NCBI GenBank assembly: GCA_031376425.1
Contig: JANMDR010000287.1
Coordinates: 1 to 43,563 of the forward strand
Direction of reading: 5' to 3'
Origin: JANMDR01 sp031376425
Lineage (GTDB): Bacteria; Pseudomonadota; Gammaproteobacteria; Burkholderiales; Usitatibacteraceae
DNA length: 43,563 nt
Of this stretch, positions 17,193 through 25,094 are shown piece by piece. The notes beneath the pieces are model-generated. The model made no database searches. It worked only from the letters and a program-made list of their open reading frames with translations, and was not told where the DNA came from. Numbering within the stretch: position 1 is the stretch's first letter; every line of letters starts with the position of its first letter. A program made the position numbers and the translations under genes.

Positions 17193-18023
17193 TTGCTTAA
17201 TCACTTAATGAACAGAGTTAAAAAGAGCAAGCTTGGAGCGCGTTTTTTAAAGTTTTTCTCCCCTACCATCACGCCCATATTGCCTGCACTATGGGCGTCT
17301 GCAACTGCTAACTATGAGTTTGTACAGCGCCTATCACTTGAGGATCAAGCGCGGCTACGCCACCTAGCGAGTACTTTTTTAAGCCGCAAAACCATCAGCG
17401 GCGCAGATGGCCAAACTATCACCGAGCTTGCTCGCGTGCAGATCGCCGCCCAAGCCTGTATTTTGATCCTAAATTTGGGCATCGATTATTACGACGGCTG
17501 GCATGAAATTATTCTCTACCCTGCTCAGTTCTCCACCGAGCGTGAATATACCGATGGCGCTGGGGTGGTGCATCGCACCCGTAGCGTTCTGGCGGGGGAA
17601 GCATGGCTGCAAGGGCCTGTGGTACTTTCATACGCGGATGTCACCGACACTGAAGGCGCGCATAACGTGGTAATTCACGAGTTCGCGCATAAAATCGATA
17701 TGCTCAATGGCGGCGCCAATGGCTATCCACCGCTGCATAAGGGCCTAAATCGCGAGCAATGGAAGCAAACCTTCCTAGCTACCTACCTACAATTTTGCGA
17801 GGCCGTAGATAAGGCCGAAATGCTGCCGCGCCACCATGCCCAAGCCTACGCAGCATTGGACGCAATTCCCATTGATCCCTATGCCGCCGAAAATCCCGCA
17901 GAATTTTTTGCGGTGTGTTCAGAAGTTTTTTTTGAGGCACCGGAAGTGCTGGCGCAAAGTTTTCCTGCTGTGTTTGCGCAACTTGCCTTGTTTTATAAAC
18001 AAAATCCGACTACATCGTCTTAA
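17193..18023 (+). CDS. mtfA: Zinc-dependent peptidase MtfA (M90 family)
   Basis: A cytosolic metallopeptidase of the MtfA/YeeI family (276 residues, near the usual length). Zinc site: HEFAH at 162-166 followed by KIDMLNG, and Glu237 in NPAEFFAVCSEVFF as the likely third ligand; this is the M90 arrangement related to the anthrax lethal factor fold. In E. coli MtfA interacts with the repressor Mlc and affects glucose PTS expression; whether that applies here is unknown. I chose the TTG at 17193, which follows AAAAGGA at 5 nt spacing. An ATG at 17208 is the alternative. The gene ends just before a strong terminator. Confidence 0.92.
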   Translation: MLNHLMNRVKKSKLGARFLKFFSPTITPILPALWASATANYEFVQRLSLEDQARLRHLASTFLSRKTISGADGQTITELARVQIAAQACILILNLGIDYYDGWHEIILYPAQFSTEREYTDGAGVVHRTRSVLAGEAWLQGPVVLSYADVTDTEGAHNVVIHEFAHKIDMLNGGANGYPPLHKGLNREQWKQTFLATYLQFCEAVDKAEMLPRHHAQAYAALDAIPIDPYAAENPAEFFAVCSEVFFEAPEVLAQSFPAVFAQLALFYKQNPTTSS

Positions 18024-18026
18024 ACA

Positions 18027-18060
18027 AAAAAGCCCACCTAAATTAATCTAGTGGGCTTTT
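18027..18060 (+). terminator. Rho-independent terminator after mtfA
   Basis: AAAGCCCAC and GTGGGCTTT form a 9-bp stem with a 13-nt loop, with an A-run before and a T-run after it. The symmetry allows it to work for both strands, ending mtfA and the minus-strand nadE/P-II/small-protein unit. Confidence 0.85.
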
Positions 18061-18081
18061 AAGCTGAAGCATTAAGGGTGC

Positions 18082-18219
18082 CTACAAATACAACACTGCC
18101 GGAAATACGGCGGCAGCGAGTACCAGCAGCACCCACTCGCAATTAAAGCGCTTTAAATGGCCCGTGTAGTACAGTACGATGCATAAAATTGCAAAAACAT
18201 AAAAAATAATCAGCGGCAT
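18082..18219 (-). CDS. Small two-helix membrane protein (45 residues), function unknown
   Basis: A short gene found by hand between the P-II gene and the bidirectional terminator. The ATG at 18219 follows GGGAGAG with 5 nt spacing, an excellent ribosome site, and the stop is TAG at 18082-18084. The product begins MPLIIFYVFAILCIVLYYTG, has a short charged link HLKRFNCEW, and ends in a second helix VLLVLAAAVFPAVLYL. That topology (two helices with Lys/Arg in the loop) suggests an inner-membrane hairpin with the loop in the cytoplasm. It follows the P-II gene by 73 bp in the same direction. No family was recognised. Coding status rests on the ribosome site, the clean topology and the terminator just after it. 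Confidence 0.7.
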   Translation of the reverse strand: MPLIIFYVFAILCIVLYYTGHLKRFNCEWVLLVLAAAVFPAVLYL

Positions 18220-18292
18220 TACAGCTCTCCCAAATTGCTAATGCTTAAAATCGTTGAGTGCTTCCAAAATTATCAAAACTAAAGATGCGCAA

Positions 18293-18631
18293 TCAAACTG
18301 CATCCGCACCCGTCTCACCCGTGCGGATACGCACTACTTGCGATACGTCCATCACGAATATTTTACCATCGCCAATCTTACCTGTGCGTGCCGCAGCAAC
18401 AATGGCATCGATGGCTTTATCCACTAAATCATCGGTCACGATTACTTCGACTTTCACTTTCGGTAAAAAATCTACCGAATACTCAGCGCCGCGATACAGC
18501 TCAGTATGGCCTTTTTGTCGGCCAAACCCTTTAACTTCGGTTACCGTTAAGCCGCTACAACCTAGCTGCGACAGGGCTTCACGCACTTCTTCAAGCTTGA
18601 AAGGCTTCAATATAGCTTCGATTTTTTTCAT
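18293..18631 (-). CDS. glnB: Nitrogen regulatory protein P-II (GlnB/GlnK family)
   Basis: A trimeric cytosolic signal protein of 112 residues that senses 2-oxoglutarate, ATP/ADP and glutamine status. It carries the P-II signatures: MKKIEAILKPFKLEEVREAL at the N-terminus, the T-loop with uridylylation site Tyr51 (YRGAEYSVDF), and the second signature TGKIGDGKIFV. The context supports GlnB rather than GlnK: no amtB is next to it, and nadE lies upstream. P-II proteins are known to bind and regulate glutamine-dependent NAD synthetase in some bacteria, which makes this adjacency meaningful. The gene is separated from nadE by a 14-bp tandem repeat. Symbol glnB is by resemblance. Confidence 0.93.
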   Translation of the reverse strand: MKKIEAILKPFKLEEVREALSQLGCSGLTVTEVKGFGRQKGHTELYRGAEYSVDFLPKVKVEVIVTDDLVDKAIDAIVAAARTGKIGDGKIFVMDVSQVVRIRTGETGADAV

Positions 18632-18650
18632 ATTTTTCCCTGGGCGACAT

Positions 18651-18720
18651 CAATCCAAACTTCGCAATCCAAACTTCGCAATCCAAACTTCACGAACCAA
18701 ACTGCACGAACCAAACTGCA
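18651..18720. repeat. Minisatellite: five 14-bp tandem units
   Basis: Three units of CAATCCAAACTTC(G/A) followed by two of CGAACCAAACTGCA, with common core (A)CCAAACT(T/G). It fills most of the 109-bp gap between the end of nadE and the P-II gene start, directly upstream of the P-II ribosome site. Confidence 0.85.
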
Positions 18721-18740
18721 CAAACTTCCCAAACTACGAT

Positions 18741-20351
18741 TTAGACCGCTTTATACCTAGATGTTATCGGATAACGCCAGTCTTTACCAAAACTTCTACG
18801 GGTAATTTTCACGCCTACTGGGCTTTGCCGACGTTTGTATTCATTTATCTGTATTAAACGCGTTACGCGGCTAACATCTGCTGCTGTAAAGCCTTTGGCT
18901 ACAATAGCTGCAGGTGAAACATCCTGCTCCATAAATAATTCCACTATTTGATCTAGTATGGCGTAATCAGGCAAGGAATCTTGATCTTTCTGATCTGCTC
19001 GGAGCTCCGCACTTGGGGGGCGCGTAATTACGCGCTCTGGAATCACCCGGCTCAGCGTGTTGCGATAATGGCAGAGCCGATACACCAGCGTTTTAGCCAC
19101 ATCCTTTAGCACCGCAAAGCCACCCGCCATATCCCCATACAGCGTACTGTAGCCCACTGCCATTTCGCTTTTATTGCCAGTGGTGACGACGATCTTGCCA
19201 AATTTATTTGAGAGCGCCATCAGCATCGTGCCGCGCACGCGTGCTTGAATATTTTCCTCTGTGGTATCGGGCGCCCGGCCAGCAAAATGCGGGGCAAGCA
19301 CGGTTTTAAACGCTTCAAACATGGGTGCTATGGCAATTTCGTCATACTTAACACCGTGAATAAGCGCCATTTCGCGCGAATCATCCAATGAAATTTGCGC
19401 CGTAAATTCTGACTGCATCATCACACAATGCACGCGATCAGCGCCCAAGGCGTCAACTGCCAGCGCTAGAGTAAGCGCCGAATCTACCCCACCTGACAAG
19501 CCCAATAGCACACCAGGAAAACCATTTTTATTTACATAATCACGCAGCGCCACAACCAGCGCTTGATAAACACTGGCTTCCTGTGAAAGTGCTGAATGCA
19601 CTTCCCCGCTAAATGCCCCATTTGCAAACGTCACCAACCCTAGCGCTTCGGTAAACTCCCGTTCCTGATAAGCAACGCTGCCGTCTTTATTAATCGCAAA
19701 TGAAGCACCATCAAATACCAATTCATCTTGCCCACCACTCCAGTGCGCATACAATATTGGCACTCCCGCCTCAGCTACACGGCTACGCACCACATCATAG
19801 CGGGTAGCCAATTTTTTAAAATCGTAAGGTGATGCATTAGGCACGAGCAACATTTCTGCGCCCGCCGCAACTGTAGCGGCTACTGGTTCTGCATACCAAA
19901 TATCTTCACAGATAAGTATCCCAATTTTTACGCCACAGTGGCTAAAAACACATGGTGTGTCCCCCGTGGAGAAGTAGCGTGCTTCGTCAAATACCTGATA
20001 ATTTGGCAAGCGTTGCTTATGATAACTCCGCATCACTTTATTATTTTCAACTAAACTTGCCGCATTAAAAAGCTGTGTGCCCACAAGCTGGGGATGCCCT
20101 AATATGGCGGAGATTGGCGGCATTGCTTGGGTGAAAGCCACCATTGCCGTATCCGCCGCCTGAATAAAATCCGGTCGAAACAGCAAATCTTCCGGCGGAT
20201 AACCGCATAAACATAGCTCCGGATAAACAATGAGCGTAGCGCCCGCAGCGTGCGCTCTGGTAGCGTAATCAAGCATTTGCGCCACGTTACCGGCAAAATC
20301 CCCCATGACGGGGTTCATCTGCGCAACTGCAATTTTTAGTGCATGAGTCAT
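18741..20351 (-). CDS. nadE: Glutamine-dependent NAD+ synthetase
   Basis: Makes NAD+ from nicotinic acid adenine dinucleotide with ATP and glutamine. The N-terminal nitrilase-type glutaminase domain has Glu in YPELCLCGYPPEDLL, Lys in SYHKQRLPNY and Cys in ILICEDIWYAEP. The C-terminal synthetase domain has the PP-loop LLGLSGGVDSALTLALAVD and TTGNKSEMAVGYSTLYGDMAGG. Length 536 fits the short-type bacterial two-domain enzyme. I chose the ATG at 20351 (MTHALKIAVAQMNP), which matches the family N-terminus and leaves 86 bp for divergent promoters. An ATG at 20423 has a better ribosome site (AAGG at 5 nt) but would leave 14 bp to the opposite gene. It probably heads the P-II/small-protein unit. Confidence 0.95.
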   Translation of the reverse strand: MTHALKIAVAQMNPVMGDFAGNVAQMLDYATRAHAAGATLIVYPELCLCGYPPEDLLFRPDFIQAADTAMVAFTQAMPPISAILGHPQLVGTQLFNAASLVENNKVMRSYHKQRLPNYQVFDEARYFSTGDTPCVFSHCGVKIGILICEDIWYAEPVAATVAAGAEMLLVPNASPYDFKKLATRYDVVRSRVAEAGVPILYAHWSGGQDELVFDGASFAINKDGSVAYQEREFTEALGLVTFANGAFSGEVHSALSQEASVYQALVVALRDYVNKNGFPGVLLGLSGGVDSALTLALAVDALGADRVHCVMMQSEFTAQISLDDSREMALIHGVKYDEIAIAPMFEAFKTVLAPHFAGRAPDTTEENIQARVRGTMLMALSNKFGKIVVTTGNKSEMAVGYSTLYGDMAGGFAVLKDVAKTLVYRLCHYRNTLSRVIPERVITRPPSAELRADQKDQDSLPDYAILDQIVELFMEQDVSPAAIVAKGFTAADVSRVTRLIQINEYKRRQSPVGVKITRRSFGKDWRYPITSRYKAV

Positions 20352-20437
20352 AGTTTTTTGATTAAAGATAACAGTTTTATTATCGCCGATTAAGTCCCCT
20401 AGTGCGCACCTAGGCGCACTCATGATAGCCTTGCGAT

Positions 20438-21673
20438 ATGAAGATGTCCGATACCCAAGAAATTTCCGTAGAAATCCGTTCTAGCCTAGCCAAAATTGAT
20501 GCCACCCAATGGAACGCCCTCACCGACAATAATCCCACCCTTAATTACGCGTGGCTACATGCACTGCACGAAAGCGGCAGTGCCAGTGTGGATAGTGGTT
20601 GGTTGCCGCAATATTTAACCGTGCACAATGGCGACACCTTGGTGGGCGCTATGCCGCTGTACATGAAGAACCATAGCTACGGCGAATATGTGTTTGACTG
20701 GGCATGGGCGGATGCTTATGCTCGTACCGGACGACAATATTATCCAAAACTACTGTGTGCGGTGCCATTTACACCATGTACCGGCGCACGAGTACTCGCT
20801 AAAACGCCAGAAATAGAAGCCTTGCTTATTGACGCGGCGCTGCAGGTAGCGCAACAAAGCAAGGTTTCATCGCTACACATTCTATTTGCGCCGGATCGGC
20901 AACAGCAGGCGTTTATCGATGCCGGAATGTTGCAACGCACTGCCGTGCAATTTCACTGGCGCAATACAGGCTATGCAAATTTTGATGCATTTTTAGCTAC
21001 CTTTAGCAAAGATAAACGCAAGAAAATAAAGCAGGAACGCCGTAAAGTGGCAGATGCGGGCATTACCTTACGACGCGTGGTTGGCAGTGCGATATCAGAA
21101 GCTGACTGGGATTTTTTTGTAGCATGCTATAACCGTACCTATCGCGAACATCGTTCCACCCCATATTTAAATCGGGAATTTTTTCGGATGATTGCACGCG
21201 ATATGGGTGACAATTGTTTGCTCGTTATAGCCGAAAAACCAGCTGAAAAACTGCCCCCCGATTTAACGGTAAGCAACTCCAATAACGAGCCTATACAAGA
21301 TATAGTCCCCGTCGCCTGCGCCTTCAATTTATTTAATGAAACCGCGCTTTACGGTCGCTATTGGGGTTGCACTGAATTTAATTCAGGTCTACATTTTGAA
21401 ACCTGCTATTACCAAGCGCTAGAATTTTGTATCGAACGCGGCATTGGTTTGTTTGAAGGTGGAGCGCAGGGGGAGCACAAATTAGCGCGCGGCTTTGCTC
21501 CAGTTAAATGCCATTCCGCACATTGGATTGCTGATCCGCAGTTGCGCAAAGCCATCGCTCGTTTTTTAAACGAGGAAAGCGCATCGATGGATAACTATGT
21601 AGATGAATTAGCGGAGCATCAACCGTATAAAGGCATTGCAGACGCTGATAATCAGCCTAATTCGTTAAAGTAG
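20438..21673 (+). CDS. DUF482 / FemAB-like GNAT-fold acyltransferase
   Basis: A protein of 411 residues of the DUF482 family (PF04339), often annotated as GNAT N-acetyltransferase or peptidoglycan biosynthesis protein. Diagnostic segments are GAMPLYMKNHSYGEYVFDWA, WADAYARTGRQYYPKL, AVPFTPCTGARVL, the basic KRKKIKQERRK stretch, ALYGRYWGC and LFEGGAQGEHKLARGFAPV. Residue resemblance to FemAB ligases suggests transfer of an aminoacyl or acyl group, but no substrate is established. The first ATG (20438) and the second two codons later are both possible. Its 3' end overlaps the convergent GntR-type regulator by 22 bp. It is divergent from nadE. Confidence 0.88.
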   Translation: MKMSDTQEISVEIRSSLAKIDATQWNALTDNNPTLNYAWLHALHESGSASVDSGWLPQYLTVHNGDTLVGAMPLYMKNHSYGEYVFDWAWADAYARTGRQYYPKLLCAVPFTPCTGARVLAKTPEIEALLIDAALQVAQQSKVSSLHILFAPDRQQQAFIDAGMLQRTAVQFHWRNTGYANFDAFLATFSKDKRKKIKQERRKVADAGITLRRVVGSAISEADWDFFVACYNRTYREHRSTPYLNREFFRMIARDMGDNCLLVIAEKPAEKLPPDLTVSNSNNEPIQDIVPVACAFNLFNETALYGRYWGCTEFNSGLHFETCYYQALEFCIERGIGLFEGGAQGEHKLARGFAPVKCHSAHWIADPQLRKAIARFLNEESASMDNYVDELAEHQPYKGIADADNQPNSLK

Positions 21674-22407
21674 GAATAGCTTTCGGTACGGCAAATACCG
21701 CGTCGCCACTCTACCGGCTTATCATCGTAGGTATAGGCTACCCGATCCACACAAAGTAATGGTGCCCCCTCAAGCACGCGCAAGTGCGTTGCCGCAAGCG
21801 CATCCGCCGCCACTGCCCGCAAGCGCTCCTCGGCGCGTATCATGCGCACGCCAAACGTAGTTTCAAAAAAGCTGTATACCGAACCTTTAGATTCTTCGAT
21901 TTTTTCCAACGTCAAATTGGGAAAAAGTGCGGTTGACAAGATAATTTCATCTAAAATTATTGGCTCGCCATTGAAGCTCAATAATCTAGAAATAATCTGT
22001 ACCGGCGCATTAGGCCGCAAATCAAGCGCTTTCGCCACTTCGGCATTGGCCTTGCCGCGTTTAAGCTCTAAAAACACACTTTGTGGCGGATAGCGCTCAC
22101 CGGCATCTGGCGCTAATCGTAAAAACCGATACTGATATTTTGGTTCTGTGTGTGTTGCTACAAATGTGCCCTTACCTTGCCGCCGCACCACAATATTTTC
22201 TGCTGCCAACGCATCAATTGCCTTACGCACCGTACCCTGGCTCACTTGATAACGCGCCGCAAGCTCCATTTCCGACGGAATGGCTTCACCGGGCTTCCAT
22301 TCCAGTGCAATCAAGCTTTGGGTAAGCAATAGTTTAATTTGCTCGTACAAAGGCTTAAAGCTCGGCCCCGCTGCAACCACTCTAGATTCCGTTAAATTTG
22401 ACGCCAT
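21652..22407 (-). CDS. GntR family transcriptional regulator, HutC subfamily (UTRA domain)
   Basis: A repressor-type regulator of 251 residues. The N-terminal winged helix (PLYEQIKLLLTQSLIALEWK, then GEAIPSEMELAARYQVSQGTVRKAIDAL) is followed by VVRRQGKGTFVA, the wing. The C-terminal UTRA ligand-binding domain spans about residues 95-245, with ILDEIILS and the YTYDDKPVEWRRGICRTESYS ending typical of HutC-type members. The ATG at 22407 is preferred over an upstream TTG (22422). It is divergent from the aldolase-SBF-TauE genes with 166 bp between, so it most likely controls them in response to their substrate; this is inference from layout. Confidence 0.92.
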   Translation of the reverse strand: MASNLTESRVVAAGPSFKPLYEQIKLLLTQSLIALEWKPGEAIPSEMELAARYQVSQGTVRKAIDALAAENIVVRRQGKGTFVATHTEPKYQYRFLRLAPDAGERYPPQSVFLELKRGKANAEVAKALDLRPNAPVQIISRLLSFNGEPIILDEIILSTALFPNLTLEKIEESKGSVYSFFETTFGVRMIRAEERLRAVAADALAATHLRVLEGAPLLCVDRVAYTYDDKPVEWRRGICRTESYSYFNELG

Positions 22408-22573
22408 TATTGCACCGCACAAAATGATGATGCATTACTCTAACATGGCAAGTCATATGTTTTATATAAGAGTTAGCAATATATGCTTCCGCATTAACTG
22501 GAATGATGCGCTAAATAGCGGTACAGTAATGGTCTAGTCAATAACAAAACTAATCACTAGAAAGGCCATAACT
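22408..22573. promoter_or_regulatory. Divergent control region between the GntR-type regulator and the aldolase gene
   Basis: This AT-rich 166-bp gap holds candidate imperfect palindromes, including CATATG with flanking AAGT/TTTT at about 22450-22465, and GGTCTAGTC at about 22531-22539. UTRA regulators often bind short inverted repeats. Which of these, if any, is the operator cannot be settled by eye. Confidence 0.3.
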
Positions 22574-23341
22574 ATGCAAACCCCTTCCCTGCAAAACACG
22601 GTAAGCCCAGAAGAGTGGCAACTCCGCGTAGACCTTGCTGCTTGCTACCGATTAGTGGCCTTTTATGGCTGGACTGATCTCGTGTTTACCCATATTAGCG
22701 CGCGCGCACCTACGTCTGGTTCAGGGTCTGAGCATCATTTTTTGATTAACCCTTACGGTTTAATGTTTGATGAAATTACTGCATCTAACTTAGTCAAAGT
22801 AGATATGCAATGTAACAAACTACAAGATACGCCCTACCCCGTAAACCCAGCTGGCTTCACTATCCATAGCGCCGTACACGCCGTACGCGAAGATGCCGTT
22901 TGTGTACTGCACGTCCATACGCGGGCAGGTATTGCGGTGAGCGCGCAGCAGTGCGGTGTATTGCCGATTAGTCAACAATCTACCTTCGTGCTCTCCTCAT
23001 TGGGCTATCACGACTATGAAGGCGTAGCGCTTAATGAGGCTGAAAAGCCACGATTACAAGCCGATTTAGGCAACTCCACGTTTTTAATGCTCCGCAATCA
23101 CGGCCTACTCACAGTGGGGAAATCAATTGCCGATGCCTTTTTAGCGATGTACACGTTTGAATCCACATGCCAAATTCAGATTAGCGCCCAAGCTGGCGGT
23201 GGCTTAATTGAAGTAAACCCCGAGATTTTAAAAGGCGTTGCCGCCGCCGCACGCACCCAAACTGGGGGGCTTGGTGGCGCATTTATCTGGCCAGCATTGA
23301 TACGCAAAATGGATAAGCTCGATCCTAGCTATAAAACTTAA
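22574..23341 (+). CDS. Class II aldolase/adducin family protein
   Basis: A cytosolic metal-dependent enzyme of 255 residues in the family of fuculose-phosphate aldolase, ribulose-5-phosphate epimerase and related decarboxylases. Landmarks are YGWTDLVFTHISAR, FLINPYGLMFDEITASNLV (the acidic/phosphate region), the zinc-ligand motif VLHVHTRAG (His-x-His) and MLRNHGLLTVG with the third His. Many members without a kinase partner in the operon act on unphosphorylated or small organic acid substrates. It is first in the line of three plus-strand genes with the two transporters, 31 bp ahead of the SBF gene. Substrate cannot be named. Confidence 0.92.
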   Translation: MQTPSLQNTVSPEEWQLRVDLAACYRLVAFYGWTDLVFTHISARAPTSGSGSEHHFLINPYGLMFDEITASNLVKVDMQCNKLQDTPYPVNPAGFTIHSAVHAVREDAVCVLHVHTRAGIAVSAQQCGVLPISQQSTFVLSSLGYHDYEGVALNEAEKPRLQADLGNSTFLMLRNHGLLTVGKSIADAFLAMYTFESTCQIQISAQAGGGLIEVNPEILKGVAAAARTQTGGLGGAFIWPALIRKMDKLDPSYKT

Positions 23342-23372
23342 ACTTGAACTTTAACTTTAAAAGGCCAAACTC

Positions 23373-24254
23373 ATGCAAGGTGATGTCCTATCCACCATTT
23401 TATTGCCACTCATGCTTTGCTTCATCATGTTTGCGCTCGGCATGGGGCTAACGGTCACAGATTTTAAGCGTGTTTTAGCTGCGCCACGAGCATTTTTAAT
23501 CGGCTTTTTTTGTCACTTCATCGTCTTGCCTGTCACTTGTTTTGCGCTGGTCAAATTAGCCAATTTACCACCTGAACTCGCTGTTGGTTTCATGATCATT
23601 GCGGCCTGCCCTACTGGCACCACTTCTAATTTATTAACATTTTTAGCGCGCGGCGATGTGGCGCTTGCAGTTAGCTTCACTGCGGTGGCAAGCGTGGTCA
23701 CTATTGTCAGCTTGCCGCTTATTACTGGCTTTGCGCTAAATCATTTCATGGGCGGAAATCAATCTACAGCAACGATCACAATGCCAGTTAGCTTAATGAT
23801 GGGGCAGGTATTTTTAATCGTGGGGCTGCCAGTCATGACTGGCATGGCCTTCCGAGCGTGGAAGCCTACACTATGCATGCGGATTGAAAAACCTGCCACT
23901 AAAATTGCATCGGCACTTTTTGTTGTGATTGTCATTGCGGCATTGATAAAAAACTGGACCTTGTTTGTCAGCACGCTACCGCAACTCGCACCATTGGTGG
24001 TGGCATTAAATTTAAGCATGTTGGCCGCGGGATATGGCCTATCGCGCCTCGCAAAACTAAACCGCCCGCAAGCTGTTACGGTAGCAATCGAAACCGCTGT
24101 ACAAAACGCCACCTTAGCCATTTTAATCGGCAGCACCATGCTTAAAAATGACCAAATTGCCCTACCAGCTGTGGTTTATGGGGTGTTGATGTACGCGGGT
24201 GGTTTAGGGTTTGTTTACTGGATAAGACGCGGTGATGCAAAAGCTGCACACTAG
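23373..24254 (+). CDS. Bile acid:sodium symporter (SBF) family transporter
   Basis: An inner-membrane protein of 293 residues with about nine to ten hydrophobic segments and the SBF family pattern: FALGMGLTVTDFKRVL after the first helix, AACPTGTTSNLLTFLARGDVALAV (the sodium-binding crossover region with Pro/Gly/Asn), and ETAVQNATLAILIG in the second repeat. Bacterial homologues move organic anions with sodium; the physiological cargo here is unknown but should match the aldolase locus. It overlaps the next gene by one base (TAGTG), so translation is coupled. Confidence 0.92.
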   Translation: MQGDVLSTILLPLMLCFIMFALGMGLTVTDFKRVLAAPRAFLIGFFCHFIVLPVTCFALVKLANLPPELAVGFMIIAACPTGTTSNLLTFLARGDVALAVSFTAVASVVTIVSLPLITGFALNHFMGGNQSTATITMPVSLMMGQVFLIVGLPVMTGMAFRAWKPTLCMRIEKPATKIASALFVVIVIAALIKNWTLFVSTLPQLAPLVVALNLSMLAAGYGLSRLAKLNRPQAVTVAIETAVQNATLAILIGSTMLKNDQIALPAVVYGVLMYAGGLGFVYWIRRGDAKAAH

Positions 24255-25060
24255 TGGATAGCATCACAATCAGTATCATTGGCATTTGCATCGGCGCAGT
24301 GCTGGGCTTAACGGGCGCGGGCGGCGGCATGTTGGCTGTACCGGCGCTCGTCGTTGGTCTTGGCTGGACGATTCAGCAGGCAACACCGGTAGCGCTAATC
24401 GCCGTGGCGCTCAGCGCTGCGATCGGCGCTATCGACGGGTTCAAACGCGGTTTAGTACGTTACAAAGCAGCAATTCTAATGGTGTTTGCGGGTGCGCCGT
24501 GTACAGCCATTGGAGTGCGCGTGGCTGCGGCGTTGCCGCAGCGTTGGTTGATGATTTTGTTTGCAACGGTGATGCTGATTGCCGCTGCGCGGCTATTCCT
24601 GCGCTCTCGTCAAACAGATACGCCAACTAACGAACCCGAGCGCGTATGGGGGCGCATTGATCCGAAAACAGGACGTTTTCAATGGTGCTGGGGCACCGCA
24701 TTGTTAATTGCCGGCATTGGTGCCACAGCAGGGTTTATGACTGGTTTATTGGGCGTTGGCGGGGGATTTATCATCGTGCCCTTGCTGCGCCGATTTACCA
24801 ATGTGGCAATGCAATGTGTAGTGGCAACCTCACTGATGGTGATTGCGCTGGTAGGAAGTGCAGGCGTGGTGTCAGCAATAGCGCACGGTGTAGTGGTGCC
24901 GGTTCAGGCGACGATCATATTTGCTACCGCTTCGGTAGTTGGCATGTTATCGGGCCGAAAGATGGCCACAAAAATGTCGGAGAAAGCTGTACAAAGCACG
25001 TTTGCATGGGTATTAGTGGTGGTAGCTTTGGGGATATTGATGACTTCCGCAGGGCACTAG
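24254..25060 (+). CDS. TauE/SafE family sulfite/organosulfonate exporter-like protein
   Basis: An inner-membrane protein of 268 residues with eight or so hydrophobic helices and two repeats carrying the TauE/SafE glycine motifs: VLGLTGAGGGMLAVPALV near the N-terminus and TGLLGVGGGFIIVPLL at the start of the second half. The start is the GTG at 24254, sharing a base with the SBF stop. Family members export sulfite, sulfoacetate or other small anions. With the aldolase and the SBF carrier this suggests degradation or exchange of a small, perhaps sulfonated, acid; that is inference only. Confidence 0.9.
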   Translation: MDSITISIIGICIGAVLGLTGAGGGMLAVPALVVGLGWTIQQATPVALIAVALSAAIGAIDGFKRGLVRYKAAILMVFAGAPCTAIGVRVAAALPQRWLMILFATVMLIAAARLFLRSRQTDTPTNEPERVWGRIDPKTGRFQWCWGTALLIAGIGATAGFMTGLLGVGGGFIIVPLLRRFTNVAMQCVVATSLMVIALVGSAGVVSAIAHGVVVPVQATIIFATASVVGMLSGRKMATKMSEKAVQSTFAWVLVVVALGILMTSAGH

Positions 25061-25094
25061 AATTTAGAAAAAATTTGATAAAGGGCAGACACTC

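Noticed and set aside
18651..18720. Possible CRISPR or direct-repeat array
   Set aside because: Units are only 14 bp with no spacers and no cas genes are nearby; it is a minisatellite.
18258..18857. 199-codon plus-strand frame across the P-II gene and the repeat
   Set aside because: Antisense to a certain P-II gene and to the minisatellite; the translation includes the repeat as a periodic peptide.
20352..20423. nadE start at ATG 20423
   Set aside because: It has a better ribosome site, but the 24 extra residues do not match NAD synthetase N-termini and only 14 bp would remain to the divergent gene. It remains possible.
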